From Paragordius varius (taxonomy: Eukaryota > Nematomorpha), in assembly GCA_964247055.1 (NCBI GenBank), contig OZ176056.1:3844001-3908000 (forward strand): 64,000 nt of DNA, in the 5' to 3' direction. A program made the translations under genes and the position numbers. Of this stretch, positions 13,869 through 23,132 are shown one piece after another. Positions within the stretch are counted from its first letter, which is position 1; the number at the start of each line of letters is the position of its first letter. The notes beneath the pieces were generated by a model. It searched no databases and was not told where the DNA came from. It worked only from the letters and a program-made list of their open reading frames with translations.

Positions 13869-16800
13869 AATTTTTACTGTATATGTGCGGTATTAGCTTT
13901 AACTAACACGCCTGGGACAACCAAAAAGGGAAATAAAGACCAAACTGCCATCTCTCAGAATCCTTCATCATCCAACTCATCAACTAAGGATTTATCTAAT
14001 TTGACTAGCTCAGAAGCTGCCCGAAAAGCCAGATCTAAAAGGGCCCGTGAATCTAGACGATCTACTCAAGTTTCATTTTATTTGCTTTTTTGAAAAATAT
14101 TTTATGTTAGTTTTTGATTTTATAACATTTTTTTTCAAAAATAGTTTGGAATTATTTCTATAAGGGTGTTTTAATGTGGTTTTTACATGTTAACCTTATA
14201 AATTTAGTTTTATATCTTTCATTTTATTTATAATGTTAATAGAGATCCAATATTTTATGCCAAATAAATTGAATTTCTTGTATATTTTTATTTTTTATAA
14301 TCACTTTTTATTTTTTAGTTTTTTTCCGTTAATGATTTATACAATTGAATAAGATGGTATGTATCGTGAAAAACTTGGATATGAATTAGTTTTATACAAA
14401 TTTTACAAACATTTTTTACTATATTACACTTTTTTTTCTTTTTTAACACTTCGATTCAAATTGGGGTATCTAAATACCCCAGACTAAATTTAAATTAATA
14501 TTTTTAAAAAACTACTGAAGAAAACGGTCCCAATTTAAATATATGCTCCTATCCTGATAAATATTATATAAATATGCCAAAATATCTTGATAAAATTTTG
14601 TTTTTAAAAAAAAGCTCCATCTCAAACTTCTCCGACGTCATTTTTATTTTATAAATTTTTTGTAAAATATCGTCTTTATTTAATTTTAAGAGTAAAACTA
14701 AAGCTAATTTTTTATATAAATTACATCTAACATTGATAGAAATAGAAAAAGCGGTTTAGTTTGTATAATTTTTTAATTTTACAATTTCACACATGTCACG
14801 TTGACGAAATTTTTACCTTTCGGTTTTAGCTTAAAATAAGTAATATCAAGTATTTTTGAATAAAATTTTTTATGTATTTCGGTTTATTAATGTTAGATCA
14901 GTGCAAAATTTTGCCATAGTTTCGATTCCTTCTATATTTTTTAAAGAATTTAATTTTAAACAGGCCTGGGGTATCCAACTACCCCAATTTGAATCGAAGG
15001 ACTAAAATGAGTGTGTTGTATCCAAGTGTTAAACTAAAAAAAGTTTCAAAAAATTTATAAGATTTTATTAATTATATAATTATCTTTAAATTATATTTTT
15101 TTTTAAAAAAATATTTAACTTTAATATTTTAGGGTGTCACCACCGAAGATATAAAAGAAGCAGAAAGACAATTAAATGCATGCATTACTAATTCATTAAG
15201 CGCTCAAAATCAACAAATGGCGAATAATATAAACAAAGTATTTATGAAAATTATATATATAATTTTTAAAGAAATATGTTAATTTATGAAAATATATGTT
15301 ACAAGTTAAGACGAATTTTTTTAATTTTATTAATTTCAAACAATTTCCTACCTAATGAAATTTATTTAGATCGGTTAATTTATTGGAACTTTGAATTAAT
15401 TTTAATTTTATACAAATATTTTATTTAATAAACCAATCAAAATAATTTTACCATTTCCATCGATCAAATGCAAAATCAATCTATTTTTGCATAATTCGAG
15501 TTAAATTGAGAAAACTAAACTAATTTATATATATGAATCATTCAATCATATATTTTCAATTTCTTAGGATATAACCAATAGTAACAATAATACAATCAAC
15601 ACAAAAACTCTCAAAGATAATCCATATAATCCAATAAATGGTTCGAATGGTGGAGGCCCAATAGTTTTAAGTCCTTTAATAGCCAACAAGTTGTCAGCAT
15701 TCACAAATTTATCTAATAATAATTTTTCAACAAATTCAGGAGCTACTGCTGGTATTTTAACTAATAATAACAACAATACGAGCAATAATAAAAGTAATAT
15801 GATTGCACGCGTTACACCCTTAATTAAAACGGCAATGCAAACGTTTATAAGTAATAACAATGGAAATAACGCGCCCTCAAATCCAAACAATTCCCAACCC
15901 CAAAGTTATAATAATCAATTAACCAATGCATCAAATCCTGCTGGTAATCATATTTTTTATTTAGAATTATTTAGTATTATGCGCTCTAAAAATAATTTAA
16001 ACATGTTAAAATAAAAGGCAAAAACGCGTAATTTATTTTTTAAAAATCATTTATACGCGTTTTTGCCATTTACTTTAACTTGATTTATAAATGCGTGATT
16101 CCTTAACTTTTATTGTTATTTCTTACCTTGTGCATACTTATTTAATGTTTCACATTTATTAGTGGGCTTTATTTTTTAGACTCTAAAACAGAAATAAATA
16201 TGCGATTGAAATGCTGATATTGGTTTTTGGCATATTGTGGGTTATTTTGTATTTCCGATTTATTTTGGGAATTTATGCAAGATTATAGTTTTTAAATCAT
16301 TTGAAATTTCGGAGATAATATAACCGAAAAGATTTGAACTAACTAAATAAAAGATAAAAAAAGTGAAATACAAGGTATCTATTTTATTTACTTCGGCTTT
16401 AATTAATTTATGAATTTATGATTTTTTATATTAATTTTGCAAAGTTTCCAGGTTAATTTTAAATTCATAAGATCGTTTAAAGTGTATATGTAATGTTACC
16501 TGGTTAAAGATTTATATTATGTTATATATATATATATATAATATACTGAGTTAAAACTAAAATTTCATATCATATAAAATATATTTTACTTTTTTCAATT
16601 CTTAACACAAAGTTAACTTTCAAAAAAGCATGAAACTTTGTAGCTTAACAGTTTTTTATATTCAGGCATAGCTACCACAAATGTTAAAAATATTGCGCGT
16701 ACAGTGTATGAATCAAATGGTAACACCCAGAATTATGCTAAAATGATGAATGGTAGCAATAATAATAATTCACAAAAATTGTATCAAAAATCTTTTACAA

Positions 16801-19800
16801 CATCTTTATATTCTAATTCCAATGGCAATTCCAATGTTGGGATTAAAAATAATTTTGCAAATTCGAACAATGTTAATATGAATAATTCTGATGATATATC
16901 TACTGCTTCATCAAACACCCCGACGACGACATATAAATCAACGCTTTCAAGCACTCACAACAATAATAAATCTGCCCTAATAAATAATTGTTTAAGTCCC
17001 CCTAGGAATGCTTCACCTCCACATAGGTCTGAAAGTTTTAGGGGTTCTTCTAACCCCTCAAACAATGGAATTAGGCATATTAAAGGTTGGAATTTTCGTT
17101 TTCAAAATTTTTATATTTTTTTGAAATATTTTTTGAAAACCTTTGGTAGATTATGAGGAACGAAAGCGTTTACTGGAAGAACAAAGACAAAAGGCTATTG
17201 AGGGCAGAAAAATAGTTACATCGCCTCAAGCTCTTATAAAAAATAATGGTTACACCAATAATGTTGAAAAAGCAACAAATGCAAAACCGCAAAATATGAA
17301 TAACAATTCGATAGGGTTTATAATCTCATATTATGTTTTAATTATGGGAGGAGGGCCGGATAAATGAATGTTAATCGGTCTTGTTTAACATTAATATCGA
17401 AATTGAATAATATTATAATAGATTTATTTAATTTATAAATTAACGATAAACAAAAATTGGAATTAATTTAACAATTATTCTATATTCCTTTTATAATGCT
17501 TATAATATCCAATTAAAAAGGCTTGGTTTTGATAAGCTGGTTACATTCACGAAACTATTGTATTACAACTTTTTTTTTCCAAAAAAAAACTCATTTTTCC
17601 ATTATTATTCAATTTTTTACTTTTTTAACATCTAAAATTTAATATTAATTCATGAAATTTTATTGTTTTTCAATTATAAAGGGTATCTATACTCCTTTCT
17701 TCACAAATATACTAGCTTGTGTAAGAGATAATAATTATATATGAAAACTGGCATATTTGGAAATAAATTACACTAGACAACAAAAAATAACTTTTTTTAA
17801 CTGCCATTCTTGTAAATTTAAAATTTATTTCATTATACATAATTAGTATATCTGAAAAGAAAATTGTTCTAGCATGCAAGAATTTTTTTATATTAGAGTT
17901 TATCGATAATTTTTGGCTCCGATTTAACATTAAACTCGAAATTTCGAAATTAAAGTTTTAGATATGAAGCCATGTATTTTATATCATTCGAAAGAGCGCA
18001 AAAAACTGAATCTTTTAAATGGTAGTAAGTCATTTAAATCAATCGGATAAAATTATTTGGATTTAAATGGTCGAAATTTTTGATCCTTAAATAAGTCAAG
18101 AATATTCACAGACAAACTAATTTGAAAATCATATACATTATTTTAATATAATTATTAGGGTTACATTAGTATTTAATTTAAAAAAAATGTTTGAAAAAGC
18201 TTTTAGTTTGCTTTTTTAATAAAAATATTATAATCATAAATATTTTACCTAATGAATACTAAAATGCATAGTTATAACTGTTAATTTATTACATAATGGC
18301 TAAAATCAAAAATACCTTAAACTTTGTTTTTATCTTTAAATTTTCGAATTTATTAGCCTCGTAAAGAAAATAAATTAATATTGATGAGATGGTAATTTTT
18401 TAAAAAAAACAAAAATGTTTTAATCAAAAAAACTTTTTTGTGTTATCTTTTTTGGACATTCATCACCATTTAAACAAAGTTTGAGATATATTCATCCATT
18501 AGTTTAAAAATATAATAATTAAAAAAAATGCTCTCACTTCGCGCGTTTGTCGCCCTTTGTGTCCAATATTAACTGTCGATGTAATACATATTAGTATGCA
18601 TTTTATAGAGTTTTTATTACTCTTTCGAATGATATATTACAAATGGGCATTACTTGTATATTTTCAAAGAAAAACATTTTTTAGTAAATTTTGATAAAGA
18701 GGGCGCATAATCAAAAAAATAAAATTATACAAAATTATTCCAACGAGTTATAATTTTTATTTCAGATTTACTGTTAAAATGATACTATATATCAGAAAAT
18801 GCAAAAAACTCGAGTGGCAGAAAAATTTGTCCAGTGTTATTAGTATTAAAAATAGGATTTATATTTTGAAAAAATTATTGTGAGAATAATTTTAAATTTT
18901 TTGTGTCAAATTTATTAGCGGATCCCGCGAAACTTTACGTGTAGAAAAACGACATTTACGAGAAAAACGTCGAAGTACTGGCATCTGCAACCTCGTAATA
19001 TTTTTATTTTATTTTTAAAAAACTATTTCAGTTTTTTTAAAATTATTTAATTTTTATAAAGTTATTTGACAAATTAATTTCAATAACTTTTAATAATCGG
19101 GTTATTTTTTAAAATCTATACAGGAAAATGGATCATCATCACTTGATACGAATGGGAATAGTATGAGAAATGAAGAATATATCCAGGTATATTTTTATCA
19201 AATAAAATATTTTATATAGATTTTAAATATATCTTGGAGGTTTTAAGATTAATTTTGCCTAAATAAACTTTTAGTTTTTATATTTCTTACATTAAATGAT
19301 TTATTTGTAGATTTTTACTTTTTATTAAAACATATTTTAATTAATAAATTTTTATGTTTAATTTTGATTAGCTCCACAAATTTATAATTTAGTGTATACA
19401 AATAAAAATGTTTTAATTTAAATTTAGGATCCCCCATACCTGTTTTTTAAGATTAAAAATTACCTAAATTTTTAAAAAAATAAATTATGTTTAAAATTAA
19501 TACTGAAATAGAGTATTTAAAGATATTTTTTCATATTTATAATGAGTTATATTCGAAAACACATTTTTAAAATTAAATGATCATGATTGATTTTATATCT
19601 TTAAAAGTTTTATTTTTATTGCATAGCAATAATAAATAACCGATTATATTTGCGTAAACAATAATATTATCTGAAAGAAATGTCCAATATTTTTTACATT
19701 TATAAGAGGACACAAAAGTGATGGTTTATATGATTGGAATTAATTTTAAAGAGAGCCTATTCATGTCATATACAATAATATTTTATTGATCATTTACATA

Positions 19801-22800
19801 TAATGATCAATCTGTTTAATATACGCATTAAAAAGAAATGAAATATTTTGATTTTGAGCCAACCGAACCTATTATAATACATGTATTTAATATTTTTAAA
19901 TATACTTTTTGCAAATCTTTAATTTTCAAATGATAAAATATTTATATAATGTGACTTAAGATAACATCATATAATGGAATTCACATACAAAAGTATGATT
20001 TAAATTTTGTACGCGTTGAAATTAATTTTTTTATTTTATACAAAAATATATATTAGGCTTTTTTGAGTTAGTGTTAAATTTTCATATATCAACTGTGTCT
20101 TTCCCAAATCTTCATATTTTTCTATAAAATTAGACAAGGAATATCAGTTTGAAATTTTAATCTTATTGCCCCAATAGAAATAATAAAAATAATAACAATA
20201 GTCATTTAAAGTTGTTAAAAATATTATTTTTCAGTTATAAATGGCTTGACCAGTTTTAACACCCTAATAAAAACACAAAAAGTCGCGTTTTACACATTTT
20301 TACCATCAATTATTATAAAGAGGTTTTTTTAAAACCATTTGTAATTTTGGATGTAAATATCAGATCAGGTAAAAATTAATTTCGAAAATGTAATTTTTGT
20401 GATAAAATTATTTAAAATTTTTAATTTTTATGGAAATTCATGAATAGAATGGAACACATTCAACACTAGCTGATAACAAAGAACAAAATACAGATTTTGC
20501 TTCCACAATGGGAGATTATAAAAAAGTATCATTTAATATATATATTTAAATTTTATAAATATTTCATTTTGAAAATATGACAAATATTTTGCCCGAATCT
20601 TACTACATTATATGATAGATATGCTATACGATGCTTTTAAAAAAAGCATTTTTTTTGTTCAAATAATACGATGACCCCTTTTTGTCCTTTTTTTTCGATA
20701 TAAAATATTTTTTGTCACCTTGCAATATTTTTGATATCTTATTTAGATTTTGTAATTTAAAGCATTTTCGACAAATATGAAAATAATTTAATTAATTTAA
20801 AAAAATTAACATTTTTATTCGATATAAATAAAATAATTAAGATATTTAAGAAAATGTCCATTATTGATAATATGGTGTCGAATTGGTGACATTTTACAAA
20901 TTTTTAATGTATGATCAAATATTTTTTATCAATCTTGAAAAGACTTAAAATAAATAAAATAATTTAAAAATTTGGAAACCATTATATTATGCTTTGTAAA
21001 ATATTATAAATACTTTTTTATGCCTTATAAAACTTTTTTTTATTATTTTGAGTGAAAGTCCTCACGTTTTTTTTTGTTTTTATTTTATTTGTAATTTAAT
21101 GGTTTATGGTTTATTTATTAATTTTCCATATAAATTAATAAAATAAAATTTAAACACATATTCGCATATATGTTGTTTTGCAGTAGCGTATGGTATGAAA
21201 AATAATTTATCCATAATTAAATAAAAAATAAGAAAATAGTCGTTAAATTACATCCATTCATTGTTTTTTACCATACACTACTGTAATGTATCTTTTTATT
21301 ATTATACATTGTTTCGAGCTTTATGGTTTTAAATAATGGTGTAATTTTTTTATTGTTTTCTTTTTTGCAAAAAAAATATTTTTTTGTTCCGACAATCCTT
21401 AATTAATTACTTTTTTAGCTTTTTATTTTTTATTAATCTACATTCATTATTATAAAATCTTGTCGTTTTTTAAAAATAAAACGTTTTAAATGCTTGATTA
21501 TTTACAGTTGTATGAAGATGCTTTGATTGAAAATTCAAAATTAAAATCCAGAATTCGTGAATTGGAACGGGAATTGGTGACTTTTAAGGTATGTAAAACT
21601 TTTTTTTGTTTCAAATTTTTTTTATCTGATAACGTTTATACAGTAGCATATGGTATAAAAATAGTTCAATTATAGAGTAGAAAGTGAAAAAATTAATTTC
21701 AACCAATTGTAGTTTTTACCATACGCTATTGGATTTGTATTTTAATTAATTAAAAATTTTAGAGGACTTTTTTATTTAATACTAGACTACCTACCCTGAG
21801 TCCCAAATATTTATTATGTGTCATTTAAATTATATTGTTATGCATCACACAAATATTTTAGGAATTACTCATAGAAGATTAAAGCAATGTATATTTTTTC
21901 GTAACATTTTTTTTTCAAAAAATGATATTGTTATAAGCTATTTTTTGGCATGTTGGTTTTTTTGTTTAATTTATAAATTTTTATCTAAAATTAAGAATTA
22001 TTTCTTTTGTTGATTCTCAGAAATCACCATATGAATCTAAAGCACTTACTATGGAAGTAAAGCCTACACTTAATAATAACAATCAACATTCAACAACTAA
22101 TAATATGGGTAGAGATCTACAAAATTTACATATATCCACAAATTTAAGCTCTGATCAGAATGATACATCTAATTTAAAAGTAAATTATATTTACCTTTAT
22201 TTCATTGTGATGATAATATATTGATTGCCTTATGTGACCCTTTTTCCAAATTAAAAATGGATAAACCTTTATTTTATATCTATCATTGCAGCCCGCGAGA
22301 AATTTTATATCCAAAATTTTACGAAATTTGAGGGAAATTTATTTTCTTGACAGATCATTCTGACTTAGAACAATGAACTAGTAAAAAATGTTAAAATTGT
22401 AGTTTTATAGTGTTAAGTTTAGAATCTGACAAAATATATTTTTATATACAGTAAAAGAAATTATACGGACAAAATGTAAAAATATAAAAAATATTTTTTT
22501 AAAAGACAACCATACTTTTTAAATCTTGATTTATTTTGACTCATTGTTTTAAATGGCAAACTTAAATAGAGATATATATTACCAGCACAATCAATTCCAT
22601 ATTTTTGTAACTAAATAGCTTATATGAGAAAAATTAAGGGTTTAAAAAGTATGGTTGTCTTTTAGATAAAAATGTTTATATTTTTACGTTTTGTCCGTAT
22701 AATTTCAATATTTACTGTATTTGCATGTGCGGCCTGCGAAGTAATTTGTGTTGGACACCATGCTCTACTAGAAGCTAATAAAATATTTTGTTTTATAAAA

Positions 22801-23132
22801 GAAACCTGTATATTATTGAACACATAAACCAATTAGATCATGGATACTTTATAAAAGAGCTAATTTTAAAATATTTCCATCCAAGCATTTTTTTATATAA
22901 TTTTTATTTTACAGGAGAAAAAAGCTCTTGAAACCCGAATCTCAGAACTTGAAGATGAAATAAAGGTTAATTATATATTTATTAAGCATGCTAAAAATAT
23001 CTTGATTTCGATCATTTTTTAAATTATTTTTTTTACACATATTAGAAAATGGAATCACTCAAGGAAATTAACCAAAGATTAAAACATGAGAATGGTGCTT
23101 TGATACGAGTTATTAGCAAATTATCCAAATAA
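512..23132 (+). CDS. PPP1R12A: Myosin phosphatase targeting subunit (PPP1R12/MYPT), 26 exons, 5' end outside window
   Basis: This is the regulatory subunit that holds PP1 catalytic subunit on myosin. Exons read by splice sites and frame: 512-630, 1938-2097, 2756-2906, 3710-3772, 5564-5691, 6210-6388, 7058-7165, 7718-7864, 8102-8179, 9309-9509, 10001-10191, 10273-10352, 10782-12116, 12440-12558, 13897-14069, 15133-15237, 15568-15943, 16666-17085, 17150-17315, 18919-18994, 19124-19186, 20448-20525, 21508-21588, 22021-22179, 22915-22965, 23046-23132. All junctions are GT-AG and the frame stays open for 1,630 residues to TAA at 23130. Seen: ankyrin repeats, both Rho-kinase site motifs, C-terminal coiled coil and the family's terminal signature NGALIRVISKLSK. 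The PP1-docking KVxF exon and first ankyrins must lie upstream. It is much longer than the roughly 1,000-residue vertebrate proteins because of Asn/Ser-rich linkers. Orthology to 12A versus 12B/C is not resolvable, as invertebrates usually have one gene (Mbs in Drosophila). Individual boundaries in the low-complexity middle are less certain. Confidence 0.95.
3848..4045. repeat. MITE family 1 copy in MYPT intron
   Basis: Both ends match family 1. The left end has CAAATTTACCTTAAAATAAA and the right end has GGGTGAATTTGATTTGTAAA and TGG, then TA. It is about 200 bp, shorter than the 308-bp copy at 53,478. Confidence 0.7.
4270..4985 (-). mobile_element. LINE fragment (end of reverse transcriptase ORF)
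   Basis: On the minus strand the reading gives a FADD-like active-site remnant, a Cys/His cluster (SKKWCHKKC then CESC), a FTYLGNKITS block, TGIRPVLTY and finally KRMRYYGHLDRINPDNP and GRPRLTTW. This order (active site, zinc-finger-like insert, thumb, GH-x-R region) is typical of non-LTR retrotransposon ORF2 tails. The last 110 residues (4284-4616) are open. The upstream part has several frame breaks and stops, so the copy is dead. It lies antisense in a MYPT intron. Confidence 0.85.
5095..5330 (+). mobile_element. LINE reverse transcriptase fragment
   Basis: One plus-strand frame reads SQFAFRPSHSQDNYLLN and then LFLELEKTFDRVPLAL. These match the QFGFRPGRS and FLDLEKAFDRVP blocks of non-LTR reverse transcriptases. 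It is a short fragment of the palm/finger region, lying head to head with the minus-strand LINE fragment at 4,270-4,985 in the same MYPT intron. Confidence 0.75.
5899..6165. repeat. MITE family 3 copy (CAGTAAAA ends)
   Basis: It begins CAGTAAAATTTAAATTATAT after a TTA and carries TIR blocks of family 3 at both ends (CTAAAAGGCAATC on the left, GATTGCTTTTGG on the right). It is a diverged copy in a MYPT intron, adjoining the acceptor of exon 6210. Confidence 0.65.
8206..9115. repeat. Composite repeat with three degenerate ~150-250 bp units
   Basis: It fills most of the MYPT intron 8180-9308. The left end has two tight hairpins (8219-8231; 8237-8253, stem GAAGTCC/GGACTTC) and a G run at 8258-8272. 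The units around 8,430-8,575 and 8,935-9,085 share TTCACACGGGGT, CTATTGTCGGGGCAT and TTTTTTCGATGTTTGGATTT. A weaker unit lies at about 8,740-8,905. The right end is ATATATAGATTAGATAG, a tail of the sort seen on some RTE-derived or SINE-like elements. No coding frame was recognised and the class is unknown. Confidence 0.6.
9179..9206. repeat. (TA)n microsatellite
   Basis: About 13 TA units in a MYPT intron, 100 bp upstream of the exon at 9309. Confidence 0.85.
9623..9883. mobile_element. hAT-type MITE (GTGTCCAACAC ends)
   Basis: The left end is TAGTGTCCAACACGTGGCATG and the right end is GTTGAACACCCCTG. It is flanked by near-identical 8-bp duplications, CTTTAAAT and CTTTAATT. The internal CAATTGGCAAGAA block is the reverse complement of the matching block at 62,430 in the copy at 62,294-62,583. 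It lies in the MYPT intron 9510-10000. Confidence 0.75.
10424..10516. mobile_element. 93-bp MITE family 5 (CAGTAGCGTATGG TIR)
   Basis: It has 13-bp TIRs, CAGTAGCGTATGG and CCATACGCTACTC, flanked by TA on both sides, as for Tc1/mariner-mobilised elements. It sits in the intron before the large exon at 10782. Confidence 0.85.
10782..12116 (+). other. PPP1R12A: Large Asn/Ser/Thr-rich exon of MYPT
   Basis: This 1,335-nt exon encodes about 445 residues dominated by Asn, Ser, Thr and Pro, with polyasparagine runs (for example around 11,880 and 11,990). I recognise no domain. It opens at the acceptor ending at 10781 and should end at the GT at 12117, because that donor restores the frame at 12440. 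If the donor is not used, the frame runs on to a stop at 12163-12165. It corresponds in position to the disordered linker between ankyrins and the first inhibitory site, and is far longer than in vertebrates. Confidence 0.85.
12694..12969. mobile_element. 276-bp MITE family 3, best copy
   Basis: It is flanked by TA and has long TIRs of about 85 bp: CAGTAAAAATTGGAATTATA then CGGACAAAATG on the left, and CATTTTGTCC-type complement then ATTAATTTTTACTG on the right. A terminal CAGT and TA target fit a Tc1/mariner-type non-autonomous element. It is in a MYPT intron, and other copies lie at 5,899, 22,449, 39,007 and 48,655. Confidence 0.85.
13186..13345. repeat. Degraded hAT-type MITE
   Basis: It contains GGGTTGTCCAGAATAAATGGC on the left and GGGGGGCCGCACCTG on the right, resembling the CAGGGGTGTCCAACACAAAT and GGGCCGCATGCGG ends of the copy at 62,294. 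The ends are eroded. Confidence 0.5.
13730..13863. repeat. 60-bp tandem duplication plus (TA)n tract
   Basis: AAATTTACGATTAT and ATATATCATCCGA occur twice, about 60 bp apart (13,730 and 13,790), with TA runs after each copy. The second run is about 41 bp (13,823-13,863). It ends 33 bp before the exon at 13897. Confidence 0.85.
13897..15237 (+). other. PPP1R12A: First Rho-kinase inhibitory site of MYPT, split by an intron
   Basis: Exon 13897-14069 ends with AARKARSKRARESRRSTQ and exon 15133-15237 begins GVTTEDIKEAERQ. Joined, the motif RRSTQGVT matches the Thr696 region of human MYPT1, phosphorylation of which inhibits PP1. The acceptor threonine codon is 14064-14066 and the phase-0 intron falls directly after the following glutamine. 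The 1,063-nt intron is more than half filled by a piggyBac-like MITE. Confidence 0.93.
14443..15033. mobile_element. piggyBac-like MITE (TTAA target)
   Basis: It is flanked by TTAA on both sides, with ends TTAACACTTCGATTCAAATT and (reverse) TTAACACTTGGATAC. Each end carries a small palindrome, GGGGTATCTAAATACCCC and GGGGTATCCAACTACCCC. It has no coding frame. It takes up more than half of the intron that splits the first Rho-kinase site of MYPT. Related copies are at 52,708, 53,806 and 63,812. Confidence 0.8.
17771..18836. mobile_element. 1,066-bp TTA-flanked DNA transposon, copy A
   Basis: It is flanked by TTA on both sides with TIRs CACTAGACAA and TTGTCCAGTG. A 3-bp TTA/TWA duplication is typical of PIF/Harbinger-type elements. 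I find no transposase frame, so it is non-autonomous. A reverse-complement copy lies at 36,295-37,308. It occupies most of the MYPT intron 17316-18918. Confidence 0.75.
18919..18994 (+). other. PPP1R12A: Second Rho-kinase site exon of MYPT
   Basis: This 76-nt exon encodes a basic stretch ending REKRRSTGICNL. It matches the Thr853 region of human MYPT1 (REKRRSTGV), the second Rho-kinase site, which also weakens myosin binding. The threonine codon is 18977-18979. With the upstream RRSTQGVT site, both classical inhibitory threonines are kept, so Rho-kinase control is probably conserved. It is preceded by a 1,603-nt intron that carries a 1,066-bp transposon. Confidence 0.92.
19430..19580. repeat. 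Degraded MITE family 1 copy
   Basis: It shares TTTTTTAAGATTAAAAATTA with the copy at 56,713, and then TTCGAAAACACA. The terminal repeats are lost. Confidence 0.5.
21181..21283. mobile_element. MITE family 5 copy upstream of exon 21508
   Basis: CAGTAGCGTATGG at the left and CCATACACTACTG at the right, with TA after the right end. Confidence 0.85.
21641..21731. mobile_element. MITE family 5 copy downstream of exon 21508-21588
   Basis: CAGTAGCATATGG at the left, preceded by TA, and CCATACGCTATTG at the right. It begins 52 nt after the exon end. Confidence 0.85.
22297..22759. mobile_element. hAT-type MITE remnant interrupted by a family 3 MITE
   Basis: The GC-rich inner end GCCCGCGAG at 22,299 and the right end GTGCGGCCTGCGAAG with GTGTTGGACACCA belong to the hAT-type family. 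Between them sits the TA-flanked family 3 MITE at 22,449-22,717. The hAT element is therefore the older of the two. Confidence 0.6.
22449..22717. mobile_element. MITE family 3 copy nested in a hAT-type MITE
   Basis: It begins CAGTAAAAGAAATTATACGG and ends AATTTCAATATTTACTG, with TA on each side. It closely matches the copy at 12,694. Confidence 0.85.

Larger units (their letters stand above)
20448..23132 (+). other. PPP1R12A: C-terminal coiled coil / leucine-zipper exons of MYPT
   Basis: Five exons code for DYKKLYEDALIENSKLKSRI-type heptads, then a Ser/Asn-rich insert (22021-22179), then ALETRISELEDEIK and the terminal RLKHENGALIRVISKLSK. The last 18 residues are almost identical to vertebrate MYPT1/MYPT2, where this zipper binds cGMP-dependent kinase and M20/M21-type partners. 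The 53-residue insert inside the coiled-coil region is low in heptad pattern and is not seen in the human protein as I know it. Confidence 0.92.

Noticed and set aside
15564-15890. Minus-strand Leu/Val-rich frame of 108 codons
   Set aside because: It is the antisense shadow of the Asn-rich MYPT exon 15568-15943; AAT runs read as ATT on the other strand.
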